DNA of 64,000 bases from contig JAOAGO010000011.1 in assembly GCA_026415715.1 (NCBI GenBank), positions 1 through 64,000 of the forward strand. Direction: 5' to 3'. Shown in pieces: positions 47,336 through 56,345 of this stretch. The notes below the pieces were generated by a model. It was not told the origin of the DNA and made no database searches. It saw only the letters and a program-made list of their open reading frames with translations. The position numbers and the translations under genes were made by a program. Origin of the DNA: Chitinophagaceae bacterium (GTDB lineage Bacteria; Bacteroidota; Bacteroidia; Chitinophagales; Chitinophagaceae). How positions within the stretch are numbered: position 1 is the stretch's first letter; each line of letters opens with the position of its first letter.

Positions 47336-49244
47336 GCAGGCCGCACCCGTCTGCTCTCACTTTCTGTTCGGCCTGAAGGTACGTCAGCGTTTTCAGCACT
47401 TTTTGCCGGGAAAAGCGGCTCAGTCTGCGGAGAAGTTCATCCGCAGGAATGCCCTTATTATTCAGCGTCAGGTAAATTTCTTTTTTGATGAGATAAAATT
47501 CTTCATCCGTAAAACGGCCTTCTTTCTTTTTTTGGCAGTTATCGCAAATGCCGCAATCTTTTGCCTGCATGTCGCCAAAATACTGCGCCAGAAAGCGGCT
47601 GCGGCACAGGTCTTCTCTCAGCAGGTATTCCAGCATCTTTTGAATTCTTTGGGTAAAGATAGTCTTATGGTGCCGGTAGGCGTTCATGTCCGGATTCACC
47701 TCTTCGGCGCCGACACGGTTATGCAAAAACAAAAGCTGAGGCGTATCTTTTACCGGGCGGTATTCCAGAATACCGTATTGATGAAGCCTTTGCAACTGAG
47801 CGGATACTTCTTTTTCATCGGTGCGCATCAGGCGGGCTAACATTTTTTCAGACACGGGGGTAACGTGAGAAAATACGCCTTCAAACCCCCGCAGCAGCGA
47901 TTTGATGCAAGGTTCCAGCCCGGGATGCAGCTTTTCAAATTCAAACAAAGTTTCCTTGTCGGTAGTAAACATTACGGTGGCGGGCAGGAAAATCTGTTCG
48001 CTGAAAGCCCACCATCCGTCCTGTTCCAGCGCTTTGATGGCGTACAGCGCCGTGGTGGCGTTGAGCCTGAAATTTTTAATAAATTCCGTTATGTCAAAAT
48101 CAAAATACTGATTCATACCGGCGCCTACCGGCAACTGAAGGTAGTTGGCTACGGCCTGATACACTTTTTTGATTTCCGCGGGCGAAGGAAAACGGATTTC
48201 GGGCAACCCCTGCAGTTCTTTAACATCCTGAGCATCGTATAACAATACGGCCAGCGCTTCCTGCCCGTCACGGCCTGCGCGGCCGGCTTCCTGATAGTAG
48301 CTTTCCGGACAGTCGGGCACATCGGCATGAATTACGGTGCGCACATCCGGTTTGTCTATACCCATACCAAAGGCATTGGTGCATACCATCACCCGGATTT
48401 TATTTTTTATCCATGCTTCCTGTTTCCGGTTTCTTGTTTCACGTTCCAGTCCCGCATGATAATAATCGGCCGAAATGCCCTGCAGGCGAAGCAGTTCGCT
48501 GATTTCTCTGGTTCGTTTCCGGTTGCGGCAATAAATAATGGAGGAGCCGGGATACTGGCGAAGAATTTGAAGGATGGTGTTGATTTTCGAACCGGTTTCC
48601 TGCACCTGAAACGAGAGATTGGGTCTTTCGAAGGATTGGCGATAAACCGTATAATTTTTAAAATGCAGTTTTTCGCAAATGTCTTTCTGTACTTCTGGCG
48701 TGGCCGAGGCAGTGAGCGCCAGCACGGGAATTTCCGGGAGCGCTTTTCTAAGTTCTCCGATGCGGAGATAAGGCGGCCGGAAATCGTATCCCCACTGCGA
48801 AATGCAGTGCGCTTCGTCAACGGCAATGAGATTGATGTTCAACCCCGGTAAAACCTCACGGAAAAGCTGCGTTTCCAGCCGCTCCGGCGACACGTACAAA
48901 AATTTGCAGTTGCTTTCGGCGGCAACCCGAAAGGTTTGCAAAACTTCTTTGCGGCTGATGCCGGAATAAACGGCCAGGGCGGTGATGCCGCGTTTTCTCA
49001 GCGCTTCGGTCTGGTCTTTCATTAACGCAATCAGCGGCGAAATTACCAGACATAATCCCGGCCGGGCCATGGCCGTCACCTGATAACACAACGACTTTCC
49101 GCCGCCGGTAGGCATCAGCGCCAGCACATCTTTGCCCTGTAAAATGCTTTGAATGATTTCGCGCTGCAAAGGACGAAAAGAAGGATACCCCCAGTAATTT
49201 TTGAGAATGGAATCTATATCGGCGGTATGTAAGGCGGCGCTCAA
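47310..49244 (-). CDS. recQ: ATP-dependent DNA helicase RecQ
   Basis: A 3'-5' superfamily 2 DNA helicase of 644 residues. Seen: motif 0 WGYPSFRPLQREII, Walker A LMPTGGGKSLCYQV near 44-57, the DEAH box VDEAHCISQWGYDFRPPYLRI, TASATPEVQ, ATNAFGMGIDKP-type motif V (CTNAFGMGIDKPDVRTVIH) and motif VI YYQEAGRAGRDGQ. The Zn-binding RQC part has CRSRFLAQYFG and CGICDNC. The protein ends soon after the winged-helix region, and no HRDC domain is evident. It overlaps bTHX by 26 bp at the 3' end, and the P-type ATPase gene ends 10 bp upstream of its start. Confidence 0.93.
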   Translation of the reverse strand: MSAALHTADIDSILKNYWGYPSFRPLQREIIQSILQGKDVLALMPTGGGKSLCYQVTAMARPGLCLVISPLIALMKDQTEALRKRGITALAVYSGISRKEVLQTFRVAAESNCKFLYVSPERLETQLFREVLPGLNINLIAVDEAHCISQWGYDFRPPYLRIGELRKALPEIPVLALTASATPEVQKDICEKLHFKNYTVYRQSFERPNLSFQVQETGSKINTILQILRQYPGSSIIYCRNRKRTREISELLRLQGISADYYHAGLERETRNRKQEAWIKNKIRVMVCTNAFGMGIDKPDVRTVIHADVPDCPESYYQEAGRAGRDGQEALAVLLYDAQDVKELQGLPEIRFPSPAEIKKVYQAVANYLQLPVGAGMNQYFDFDITEFIKNFRLNATTALYAIKALEQDGWWAFSEQIFLPATVMFTTDKETLFEFEKLHPGLEPCIKSLLRGFEGVFSHVTPVSEKMLARLMRTDEKEVSAQLQRLHQYGILEYRPVKDTPQLLFLHNRVGAEEVNPDMNAYRHHKTIFTQRIQKMLEYLLREDLCRSRFLAQYFGDMQAKDCGICDNCQKKKEGRFTDEEFYLIKKEIYLTLNNKGIPADELLRRLSRFSRQKVLKTLTYLQAEQKVRADGCGLLSLNDRFG

Positions 49245-49254
49245 GGGGCAAAAT

Positions 49255-51423
49255 TCAGGTTACTTTTTTTACAAACAACCTTACAGAGTTCAGCGCAAGT
49301 ACTACGTCGCTCAGGCCCATAATCAGTGCACCGAGGGTAGGTGTAAGAAATCCCATGGCGGCAACCGGTATGGCAATAATGTTGTAAGAAAAAGCCCAGA
49401 ACAGGTTTTGTTTTACGGTGCGGTAGGTGTGAATGCCCAGACCCAGCGCTTCGGGCAGTTTTTTCAGCCCTTGATTCATCAGAATTACGTCGGCCGATTG
49501 CAGGGCAATTTGTGTGGCGTCGTTCATGGCAATACCCAGCGAGGCTTCGGCCAGCGCCGGGGCGTCATTAATACCATCGCCCACCATAGCCGTAGGCATT
49601 TGTTTGTTTAGTTCTTTAATGATTTTCCATTTTTGTTCAGGCGTTTGTTCGGCATAAATCTGCTGTATGCCGATTTTACGGGCCAGGGCTTCAGTGCGTT
49701 CCCGGGTATCGCCGCTCAGCAGCACGGTCCGGATTCCTTTTTGGTGCAAATACTGAATTACGCCGGCCGCTTCGGGACGGATTTCATCGGTTACATCCAG
49801 CCATCCTATCAGACAATCGTTCCGGACAACATACACATTATGGCTTTTGTCGGCCGTCACTGTTTCGGCCGCTTTGTAGGATGCGGCGTACCAGATATTT
49901 CCGTCAGGGTCTTCGGCCCGTACACCCAGTCCTTTGATTTCTTCCACTTTTTTCCAGCGAATTTCTTCTTTCGACTTCCAGGCGGCAACAATGCTTTTGG
50001 CAACAGGATGGTTTGAATATTTTTCCAGCGAATACACGATTTTCTTAAACTGATCATCACTGAGGGTAAAATCCTGTTTCTCGTCGGCACAATGACTAAC
50101 CACCTGATAACGTGAAATGGAAAACCGTCCCGTTGTGAGCGTACCGGTTTTGTCGAATACCACCTGTTTTATTTGCCTGAAATGTTCCAGATTGGCTGCA
50201 TTCCGGAAAAGGATTCCGTTTCGGGCTGCCCGGCCCAATCCCACGGCAATGGCGGCCGGCGTTGCCAACCCCATGGCACAGGGGCAGGCAATAACCAGTA
50301 CGGCAATGCTTCGCATCAGCGCTGCCGTAAAATCATCCAGTATCATCCAGTTAATAAAAAAACACAACACGGCAATACCCAATACAACCGGTATAAAGAT
50401 GGCGCTGATTTTATCGGCCAGTTTCTGGAGCGGCGGTTTTTCGCCCTGGGCCTGACGCACCATTTGCAGAATGCCCGACAATACGGTTTGCTCGCCCGCT
50501 GCGGTTACCTGTGCTTTTACGGTACCTTCGGTAATGAGGCTTCCGCCGATGAGTATGTCCTTAGGTTTTCGAAAAACGGGAAGGCTCTCGCCAGTGATGA
50601 CGGATTCATTCACCTGCACTTCGCCCCATAAAATTTTACAATCGGCCGGCACTTGTTCTCCGGTTCGGATTAAAATCAAATCGCCGGTACGAAGCTGGCT
50701 GCTGTCCACCTGAAAAATCTGTTCCTTGTGATTTTCATCAAAGGCAATCATGTTGGCCATCACCTTTTGCGTTTTGACCAGCGCATGGATGGCTTTTTGG
50801 GTTGAGGCTACGGAAGCATCTTCCAGGTAGTTGCCCAGAAACACCAGTGTGAATATGGTGGCTGCCGTTTCATAAAACATGTACTGTTCAGGCTGGCCGG
50901 TCAGGGTGCCGTATAAGCTGTACACAAAAGCGGCGGTAGCCCCCACGGCAATCAGCACATTCATGTTGGGCATGCCGTTTCGAATGCTTTTCCAGGCGCT
51001 GCTCCCGAAGAAGTACATTCCGGTAAAATAAACGGGTAACGACAGCAGCAACTGCACAACCGGCCGGTTCAGGAAGTGAAAGAAAGGATACTGATGCAGC
51101 GAGTGAATCATATGGGTCATCAGTAACAAGGTAAAGGGCAGGCAAAACAAAAACCGGCTCAGAGGGGTATTCAAAAAGCGGAATTTTTTTTTATCCCCTG
51201 GTTTTTTTTCAAGTGCACCGTCTGTAACCACTTCATATCCGAGCGATCGGATGCCTTCAGAAAGATGTAAAGGAGAAACGGTATGGTTTACATCAAAGAT
51301 AACATCGCCCGTGGCATAGTTGACTTTGATATTTTCAGCGCCTTGTTTTTCCAGATATTTATAAATACTTAACGCACAGGTGTTACAATCCATTCCTTCT
51401 ACTTTCCATTGAATTTTTTGCAT
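49255..51423 (-). CDS. copA: Heavy-metal P1B-type ATPase, copper type
   Basis: A 722-residue metal-exporting P-type ATPase. Seen: one N-terminal HMA domain with CNTC (Cys13, Cys16), eight membrane helices, the actuator loop TGESLPV, the transmembrane CPC motif (VIACPCAMGLATP) typical of Cu+ ATPases, phosphorylation site DKTGTLTTG, the P1B-specific HP dipeptide (SNHPVAKSI), and GDGINDAPALAEA. No CopZ chaperone or CueR/CopY-like regulator is adjacent, and it may instead serve cytochrome oxidase copper loading as CcoI/CtpA-type pumps do. recQ follows 10 bp downstream on the same strand. Confidence 0.9.
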   Translation of the reverse strand: MQKIQWKVEGMDCNTCALSIYKYLEKQGAENIKVNYATGDVIFDVNHTVSPLHLSEGIRSLGYEVVTDGALEKKPGDKKKFRFLNTPLSRFLFCLPFTLLLMTHMIHSLHQYPFFHFLNRPVVQLLLSLPVYFTGMYFFGSSAWKSIRNGMPNMNVLIAVGATAAFVYSLYGTLTGQPEQYMFYETAATIFTLVFLGNYLEDASVASTQKAIHALVKTQKVMANMIAFDENHKEQIFQVDSSQLRTGDLILIRTGEQVPADCKILWGEVQVNESVITGESLPVFRKPKDILIGGSLITEGTVKAQVTAAGEQTVLSGILQMVRQAQGEKPPLQKLADKISAIFIPVVLGIAVLCFFINWMILDDFTAALMRSIAVLVIACPCAMGLATPAAIAVGLGRAARNGILFRNAANLEHFRQIKQVVFDKTGTLTTGRFSISRYQVVSHCADEKQDFTLSDDQFKKIVYSLEKYSNHPVAKSIVAAWKSKEEIRWKKVEEIKGLGVRAEDPDGNIWYAASYKAAETVTADKSHNVYVVRNDCLIGWLDVTDEIRPEAAGVIQYLHQKGIRTVLLSGDTRERTEALARKIGIQQIYAEQTPEQKWKIIKELNKQMPTAMVGDGINDAPALAEASLGIAMNDATQIALQSADVILMNQGLKKLPEALGLGIHTYRTVKQNLFWAFSYNIIAIPVAAMGFLTPTLGALIMGLSDVVLALNSVRLFVKKVT

Positions 51424-51535
51424 ACCACAAAGTTAGGCAAGTCCGGCCAGCAACTTCTGTATTAAAACTGAAAATCTTTTCAACTTTGTTTCATTATTTA
51501 CGTAAAATTTGTAAAAATTTTTAATTGAGTTTTTT

Positions 51536-51958
51536 ATGGAATGGGTTTTTTCATTGGACGAGATTCAGCAGGCCGCTGCCGATTTTTGGAAAACATGGAA
51601 AGGCAAACCGGTATTTGCTTTTTCCGGCGAAATGGGCGCCGGCAAAACCACCTTTATTCATGCATTATGCCGCTTGCTGGGTGTGAAAGATGCGATAAGC
51701 AGCCCTACCTTTTCGCTGATCAATGAATACCAGTACGACTGCGAAGGCACCAAAAGGCCGCTCTTTCATATTGACCTCTATCGTATAAAAGATGAAGAAG
51801 AAGCCATACGGGCAGGCATGGAAGACGTATTGCACAGCGGCCACTTGTGTTTTGCCGAATGGCCCGAAAAAGCCCCGGGGATTTTTCCCCCCGATAAGGT
51901 TAATGTTTTGATACAAATTGTTGAAAATAACAAAAGGCGAATTTCGGTTCAGGTATAA
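51536..51958 (+). CDS. tsaE: tRNA threonylcarbamoyladenosine biosynthesis ATPase TsaE
   Basis: A 140-residue P-loop ATPase that works with TsaB and TsaD to place t6A at position 37 of ANN-decoding tRNAs. Seen: Walker A SGEMGAGKTTF (30-40), SSPTFSLINEY, the Walker B-like HIDLYRI, and the C-terminal FAEWPEKAPGIFPPDKV. Length is normal. It stands alone, without tsaB or tsaD. The alanine dehydrogenase gene lies 270 bp downstream, an order I recall in other Bacteroidota. Confidence 0.93.
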   Translation: MEWVFSLDEIQQAAADFWKTWKGKPVFAFSGEMGAGKTTFIHALCRLLGVKDAISSPTFSLINEYQYDCEGTKRPLFHIDLYRIKDEEEAIRAGMEDVLHSGHLCFAEWPEKAPGIFPPDKVNVLIQIVENNKRRISVQV

Positions 51959-52228
51959 TCCGATACCTTTTTCTAATTACAATGTGTTTAACAAAACATC
52001 CTAAACAAAAAATTTTAACTGCAAAATTCCGATGCCGGAACTAATTTCTTATCTTCATAAAGAAAAAATGAAGCCATCCGAATCCGGATTATGATATCAT
52101 TGCCAAACCGTCTGAAGAATCAGATATGGGCAAAAAGCGGGATAACGAAGCGGTTTTTTTTATTTAAAAAACGTAACTTAATGCGTAACCCTGAAAACCG
52201 ATTTCAGAAAATTAAATCGTGACAAACG

Positions 52229-53443
52229 ATGAGTCAGCCAAAACCTTTTGTGAGCGCCATGTTCGGGTACGAAACCCAGGAAGAAACGTTGGATATTAAG
52301 CCCAAGGTAGAACAGATGACCATTGGGATTCCGAAAGAAATTGCCTTTCAGGAAAACCGGGTTTCATTGACGCCGGATGCGGTAAGCGTGCTGGTCAGCA
52401 ACGGACATTCGGTAATGGTAGAGCATAATGCCGGCGATGCGGCGCATTTCAGCGATAAAGACTACAGCGAGGCGGGCGCTAAAATTGTGTACAACCGCAA
52501 AGATGTGTTTCAGGCGCCCGTGTTGGTAAAAAGCGCTCCCGTGGTAGAAGAAGACCTGCCCCTTTTGCAGGAAAATCAGTTAATTATATCGCCCATTCAT
52601 CTTTCGGTGATGAAAAGTCACATTCTGGAAAAGATGATGGAAAAGCGGATTACAGGTATTTCGTTTGAAAATTTACAGGACGACAGCGGCTCTTTCCCCA
52701 TTGTGAGAAGCATGAGTGAAATAGCCGGAAGCGCCGTCATGCTGATTGCCGCCCAATACCTGAGTTCTGCCAATCACGGTAAAGGCGTGCTGCTGGGGGG
52801 TATATCGGGCATTGCGCCTACCAAAGTAATTATCATCGGCGCCGGCATTGTTGGTGAATATGCCGCCCGTGCAGCCATAGCGCTTGGAGCTTCAGTTAAA
52901 ATTTTTGACAATAATTTATATCGGCTGAAGCGGTTGCAAAACAATATCGGCCAGCGGCTATGGACCTCAGTAATTGAACCCAGAATGCTGGCCAAACAGC
53001 TTAAGACCTGCGAAGTGGCAGTAGGCGCCGTGAGTTCCCAAACCGGAAGAACGCCCATTATTGTAACGGAAGAAATGGTCAGCAATATGCGGCCGGGTTC
53101 CGTAATTATTGACGTGAGCATTGACCGCGGCGGATGTTTTGAAACTTCCGAAGTCACCTCTCATGAAAATCCGGTATTTACCAAATACGGCGTTATTCAT
53201 TACTGCGTACCGAATATTCCTTCCGGATTTGCCCGAACCGCTTCTCAGGCCATCAGCAATGTGCTCATGCCCCTGTTGCTGGAAGCCGGCGAAGAAGGAG
53301 GCTTTGAAAATCTGATCTGGCATAAGCTGCATCTGCGAAACGGCATTTATATGTTTAAAGGATCGCTGACCAATTTTTATCTGAGCCAACGTTTCGATTT
53401 GAAATATACCGACCTGAATCTTTTAATTGCCAGCAAAAGATAA
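52229..53443 (+). CDS. ald: Alanine dehydrogenase
   Basis: NAD-dependent oxidative deamination of L-alanine to pyruvate and ammonium, or the reverse amination. 404 residues, about 30 longer than the classical enzyme because of an N-terminal extension (FGYETQEETLDIKPKVEQM). Seen: IGIPKEIAFQENRVSLTPDAV, the substrate Lys in PVLVKSAPV, PIHLSVMK with the catalytic His equivalent, the Rossmann fingerprint IIIGAGIVGEYAARAAIALG, and DVSIDRGGCFETSE. It could also be of the saccharopine dehydrogenase-like subgroup, but the overall pattern is alanine dehydrogenase. The 270-bp upstream gap has no recognisable element. It is convergent with the ABC ATPase gene with a 1-bp gap. Confidence 0.9.
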   Translation: MSQPKPFVSAMFGYETQEETLDIKPKVEQMTIGIPKEIAFQENRVSLTPDAVSVLVSNGHSVMVEHNAGDAAHFSDKDYSEAGAKIVYNRKDVFQAPVLVKSAPVVEEDLPLLQENQLIISPIHLSVMKSHILEKMMEKRITGISFENLQDDSGSFPIVRSMSEIAGSAVMLIAAQYLSSANHGKGVLLGGISGIAPTKVIIIGAGIVGEYAARAAIALGASVKIFDNNLYRLKRLQNNIGQRLWTSVIEPRMLAKQLKTCEVAVGAVSSQTGRTPIIVTEEMVSNMRPGSVIIDVSIDRGGCFETSEVTSHENPVFTKYGVIHYCVPNIPSGFARTASQAISNVLMPLLLEAGEEGGFENLIWHKLHLRNGIYMFKGSLTNFYLSQRFDLKYTDLNLLIASKR

Positions 53444-53444
53444 A

Positions 53445-54068
53445 TTACGGTTTGAGCGAAGCCATGGCAATTTCGTACTGGCAGAACGCATATTCCGCTT
53501 CGTCGTTGCTGCTGATGATGATGATGCGGTTCATACAATAATTCCGTACCAGCGCATGATACCATTCCAGGCCCTCTTTGTCCAGATTGGTGCAGGGTTC
53601 ATCCAGAAAAACCGCTGCCGTATCTGAAAAAACAGCTTGTGCCAGTTTCACCCTTTGCTTCATTCCGGAAGAAAAATAACGGATGGGTTTTCGGGCAGCC
53701 TTCGTCAGCTCGCATGCTTCCATTATTTGCGTTATGGTAAGGCCCGGCAAAAAGGGTTTACAGGTATGATGAAATTGAAGAAATTCGGCAAGGGTCATTT
53801 CTTCAACCAGTTCAAGATAGGGGGCACAGTAAGAAATACGGGTATAGATTTTTTCAGCCGGAAGAACGGTATGATTTTCCATATAGTTCAGCTTTCCTTC
53901 AGACAACTCCATGGCTCCTGCAATTACCTGAAGCAGTGTGCTTTTTCCGCTGCCGTTTGGCCCTGTAATCGCATATGATTTTCCGCTTTCGAAGGTGTAG
54001 TTCAGGTGTCTGAAAATCCACTCCTGAAAATAACGCTTGCCGGCATTATATAGGGAGATGGTCGTCAT
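53445..54068 (-). CDS. ABC transporter ATP-binding protein without adjacent permease
   Basis: A 207-residue ABC ATPase. Seen: Walker A GPNGSGKST (36-44), Q-loop region SYCAPYLELVEEMTL, a degenerate signature YFSSGMKQRVKLAQ, Walker B AAVFLDEPCTNLD, and a switch region ending IIISSNDEAEYAF, where the usual switch His is replaced by Asn. It is short and resembles CcmA-like heme-exporter ATPases, but no permease gene is adjacent. Its start overlaps the 3' end of lpxA by 23 bp, so the two are co-transcribed. The substrate is unknown. Confidence 0.87.
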   Translation of the reverse strand: MTTISLYNAGKRYFQEWIFRHLNYTFESGKSYAITGPNGSGKSTLLQVIAGAMELSEGKLNYMENHTVLPAEKIYTRISYCAPYLELVEEMTLAEFLQFHHTCKPFLPGLTITQIMEACELTKAARKPIRYFSSGMKQRVKLAQAVFSDTAAVFLDEPCTNLDKEGLEWYHALVRNYCMNRIIIISSNDEAEYAFCQYEIAMASLKP

Positions 54069-54852
54069 TGTTGTTTTTGGTAAAGCGCTTTATGATTCCT
54101 CTTCCGCTTTCCCGGATAAAGGTTACAATTTCGTCTCGTTCGTCAGTAGCGGGCATTTCTTCTTCAATATAATCAAGGGCCTGGCTGGTGTTAAGCCCTT
54201 TGTTGTACAATATCCGGTAAATGTCGAGAATATGGTTGATGCGTTCAATGGTAAAGCCTCTTCGTTTCAGTCCGATAGAATTAACGCCGGCATAGCTCAG
54301 CGGGTTTCGACCCGCTTTAATATAGGGAGGCACATCTTTGCTCACCAAAGACCCTCCCGCAATAAAGGAATGAGCGCCGATTTTAACAAACTGATGCACG
54401 GCGCACATGCCGGCCAGGATGGCCCAGTCGCCTATCACTACATGGCCGGCCACCTGGGTATTGTTACTCACAATAACGTTATCGCCTACAATACAATCGT
54501 GCGCAAAATGAGAATACGCCATAATCAGGCAATTTTTTCCGATAACGGTTTTTTCTCTGTCAACCGTGCCTCGGTTTATGGTCACAAACTCTCGGATTGT
54601 TGTATTGTCGCCAATAAACACGTTGGAATATTCTCCTTTAAATTTAAGGTCTTGCGGGATGGCCGATATAACGGCGCCCGGAAAGATGCGGCAGTTTTTT
54701 CCGATACGGGCACCTTCCATAATAGTAACATTAGAGCCGATCCAGGTGCCTTCACCTATTTCTACATCCTGATGAATTACGGTAAAAGGGTCCACTTTAA
54801 CATTTGTTGCCAATTTGGCATCAGGATGTATATAAGTTAAAGGATGGATCAT
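54046..54852 (-). CDS. lpxA: Acyl-ACP--UDP-N-acetylglucosamine O-acyltransferase
   Basis: First step of lipid A synthesis. 268 residues. Seen: the left-handed beta-helix of hexapeptide repeats from residue 1 (IHPLTYIHPDAKLATNVKVD), the catalytic His segment YSHFAHDCIVGDNVIVSNNTQVAGHV, AVHQFVKIGAHSFIAGGSLV, and the helical C-terminal domain with GLKRRGFTIERINHI. The frame reaches 54876, but a minus-7 promoter element lies at 54874-54881, so the ATG at 54852 is the likely start. lpxC/fabZ and lpxD, frequent partners, are not seen here; the downstream partner is the ABC ATPase. Confidence 0.95.
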   Translation of the reverse strand: MIHPLTYIHPDAKLATNVKVDPFTVIHQDVEIGEGTWIGSNVTIMEGARIGKNCRIFPGAVISAIPQDLKFKGEYSNVFIGDNTTIREFVTINRGTVDREKTVIGKNCLIMAYSHFAHDCIVGDNVIVSNNTQVAGHVVIGDWAILAGMCAVHQFVKIGAHSFIAGGSLVSKDVPPYIKAGRNPLSYAGVNSIGLKRRGFTIERINHILDIYRILYNKGLNTSQALDYIEEEMPATDERDEIVTFIRESGRGIIKRFTKNNNDDHLPI

Positions 54853-54873
54853 AAAAATTACAAACAAAATGCG

Positions 54874-54881
54874 CAAAAATA
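54874..54881 (-). promoter_or_regulatory. Candidate minus-7 element of lpxA
   Basis: TATTTTTG (followed by C) on the minus strand ends 21 bp before the lpxA ATG at 54852. It excludes the longer start at 54876, which would lie within the element. Confidence 0.45.
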
Positions 54882-54989
54882 AACGATACCTTTTAAAAAG
54901 AATGTTTTTTTTAAATTTTGTTTCAATCAGGGAACCGGATTGACATAATATGTTCTGAATAAATAAGATAGAAAACGATAGGGATTTTG

Positions 54990-54997
54990 TATTTTTG
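54990..54997 (+). promoter_or_regulatory. Candidate minus-7 element of the AraC-type regulator
   Basis: TATTTTTG (followed by C) ends 4 bp before the ATG at 55002, implying a leaderless or nearly leaderless mRNA. It excludes the longer frame start at 54987. It is identical in sequence to the lpxA, mfd and ferritin elements. Confidence 0.4.
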
Positions 54998-55001
54998 CGT
55001 C

Positions 55002-55940
55002 ATGTTTCAGCCGCCGGATATATTGTCTTTGTCGTTAAGGCGCCAGGTATTGCAGGAAGAACTTCATGTGTTGCAATCCAAAAAATTTGAAATACCCGGG
55101 TCCATTCAGTACGCTATTCACCGCTACAAAAAAAATCCGGGCTGGCATGCCGACGAGGTAGCCATGCTGGTATATCATGTCTCATCACCCGAGCCCGAAA
55201 AGAGATATCTGGAACTGCGCTATTGCCTGAGCGGAAATATCTATTGCAACAAATACGATACGGAATGTCATTTTTGTAAATACGGCGCTTCTGCCCGATG
55301 CGAAGAAAAAACCGAAAGTGTGGATTTCATCCGCTTCCGGTTTTCACCCACGCATACCAGTCATCTGGTAAGGGCCAGAAAATCTCATTACACCTTTCAG
55401 GAAGAGATTATTCAGTTTAAACATCGTTCGGCTTTCAGCAAAATTTTGCCATTGTGCGGCAGAACCCGCCAGGTGCTGGAAAATATTCTGCATCACAACT
55501 ATTCCGACACGTTTGAAAATATTTATATCAATGCGCAGGCACATTTACTGCTGCTGTATTGCCTGGATTGTATGGTGGACGAAAAATCGGCGGAAGGATT
55601 CAGTTGTAAATTTTTAGCCAACGAAGCCGACCGCGAAAAAATTTTAAAAGCCAGGGAAATTCTGTTGCAGCACATCGGTGAACCGATTACCATAAAAGAG
55701 CTGAGCCGTAAAGTAGCCATGAACGAATGTTATCTGAAAAAAGGATTTAAGGAAATGTTTGGCACCACCATCTTTGATTTTTATCAAAGCCAGCGCATGG
55801 AACATGCCCGGTATTTATTGTACGAAAAAGGGCTCAGTGTAACCGAAGTATCAGTATTGCTCGGTTACTCTTCCATTTCGCATTTTTCCACTGCCTTTAA
55901 AAAACATACGGGATTAAGGCCTTGTGAACTGATTCGATAA
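55002..55940 (+). CDS. AraC-family regulator with N-terminal Cys cluster
   Basis: A 312-residue transcription factor. The C-terminal 100 residues are the AraC double helix-turn-helix: ITIKELSRKVAMNECYLKKGFKEMFGTTIFDFY, then LSVTEVSVLLGYSSISHFSTAFKKHTG. The N-terminal domain carries five cysteines between residues 75 and 100 (YC at 75, then 82, 89, 92 and 100), including an ECHFC pair, which could bind a metal. In overall layout it is like the PchR-type regulators that control TonB receptor genes. The next genes are a Cys-rich secreted protein and a TonB receptor in the same direction, its likely targets. Metal sensing is inference. Confidence 0.88.
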   Translation: MFQPPDILSLSLRRQVLQEELHVLQSKKFEIPGSIQYAIHRYKKNPGWHADEVAMLVYHVSSPEPEKRYLELRYCLSGNIYCNKYDTECHFCKYGASARCEEKTESVDFIRFRFSPTHTSHLVRARKSHYTFQEEIIQFKHRSAFSKILPLCGRTRQVLENILHHNYSDTFENIYINAQAHLLLLYCLDCMVDEKSAEGFSCKFLANEADREKILKAREILLQHIGEPITIKELSRKVAMNECYLKKGFKEMFGTTIFDFYQSQRMEHARYLLYEKGLSVTEVSVLLGYSSISHFSTAFKKHTGLRPCELIR

Positions 55941-55956
55941 TGAAAATTGATTGTAA

Positions 55957-56274
55957 ATGCTGAAACATGCGGGATACACATTGGCGTTTTATGTTTTATT
56001 GCTTTGTGCAATCCCCTGCTGTTATTTTGATCATTTATCCGAAAAGGAAACGGAAATAACGTTTCCTCAACATAACGAATCAGACAAGTGTAAATCCTGC
56101 TCACCTTTTTTTAACTGCAAAGATTGTTTTTCGGCGACCATACAGACAGAAGTGCCACAATTTAATTTTTTAGCCTTTGTGAAGGCTGAACTTCACCCGG
56201 CAGAATCTACAACACGGCTTTCTTCCTTGCATTACGATTTCTGGCAACCGCCCAGAAAGGATTTTATTCATTAA
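55957..56274 (+). CDS. Small secreted Cys-rich protein (DUF6660-like)
   Basis: A 105-residue protein with a hydrophobic N-terminal signal (GYTLAFYVLLLCAIPCC), then a charged stretch and a Cys cluster SDKCKSCSPFFNCKDCFSA, ending DFWQPPRKDFIH. It resembles the small exported Bacteroidota proteins grouped as DUF6660 that lie beside TonB receptors and metal exporters. The cysteines suggest periplasmic metal binding, but there is no experimental basis I can cite. It lies 16 bp after the AraC-type gene and 71 bp before the TonB receptor gene. Confidence 0.7.
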   Translation: MLKHAGYTLAFYVLLLCAIPCCYFDHLSEKETEITFPQHNESDKCKSCSPFFNCKDCFSATIQTEVPQFNFLAFVKAELHPAESTTRLSSLHYDFWQPPRKDFIH

Positions 56275-56345
56275 GCTATCCCGTCGTTTTTTTCCTTTTT
56301 TCCGGAATTGAATAACTATTCTTCAGTTATATATATTAACAGACC

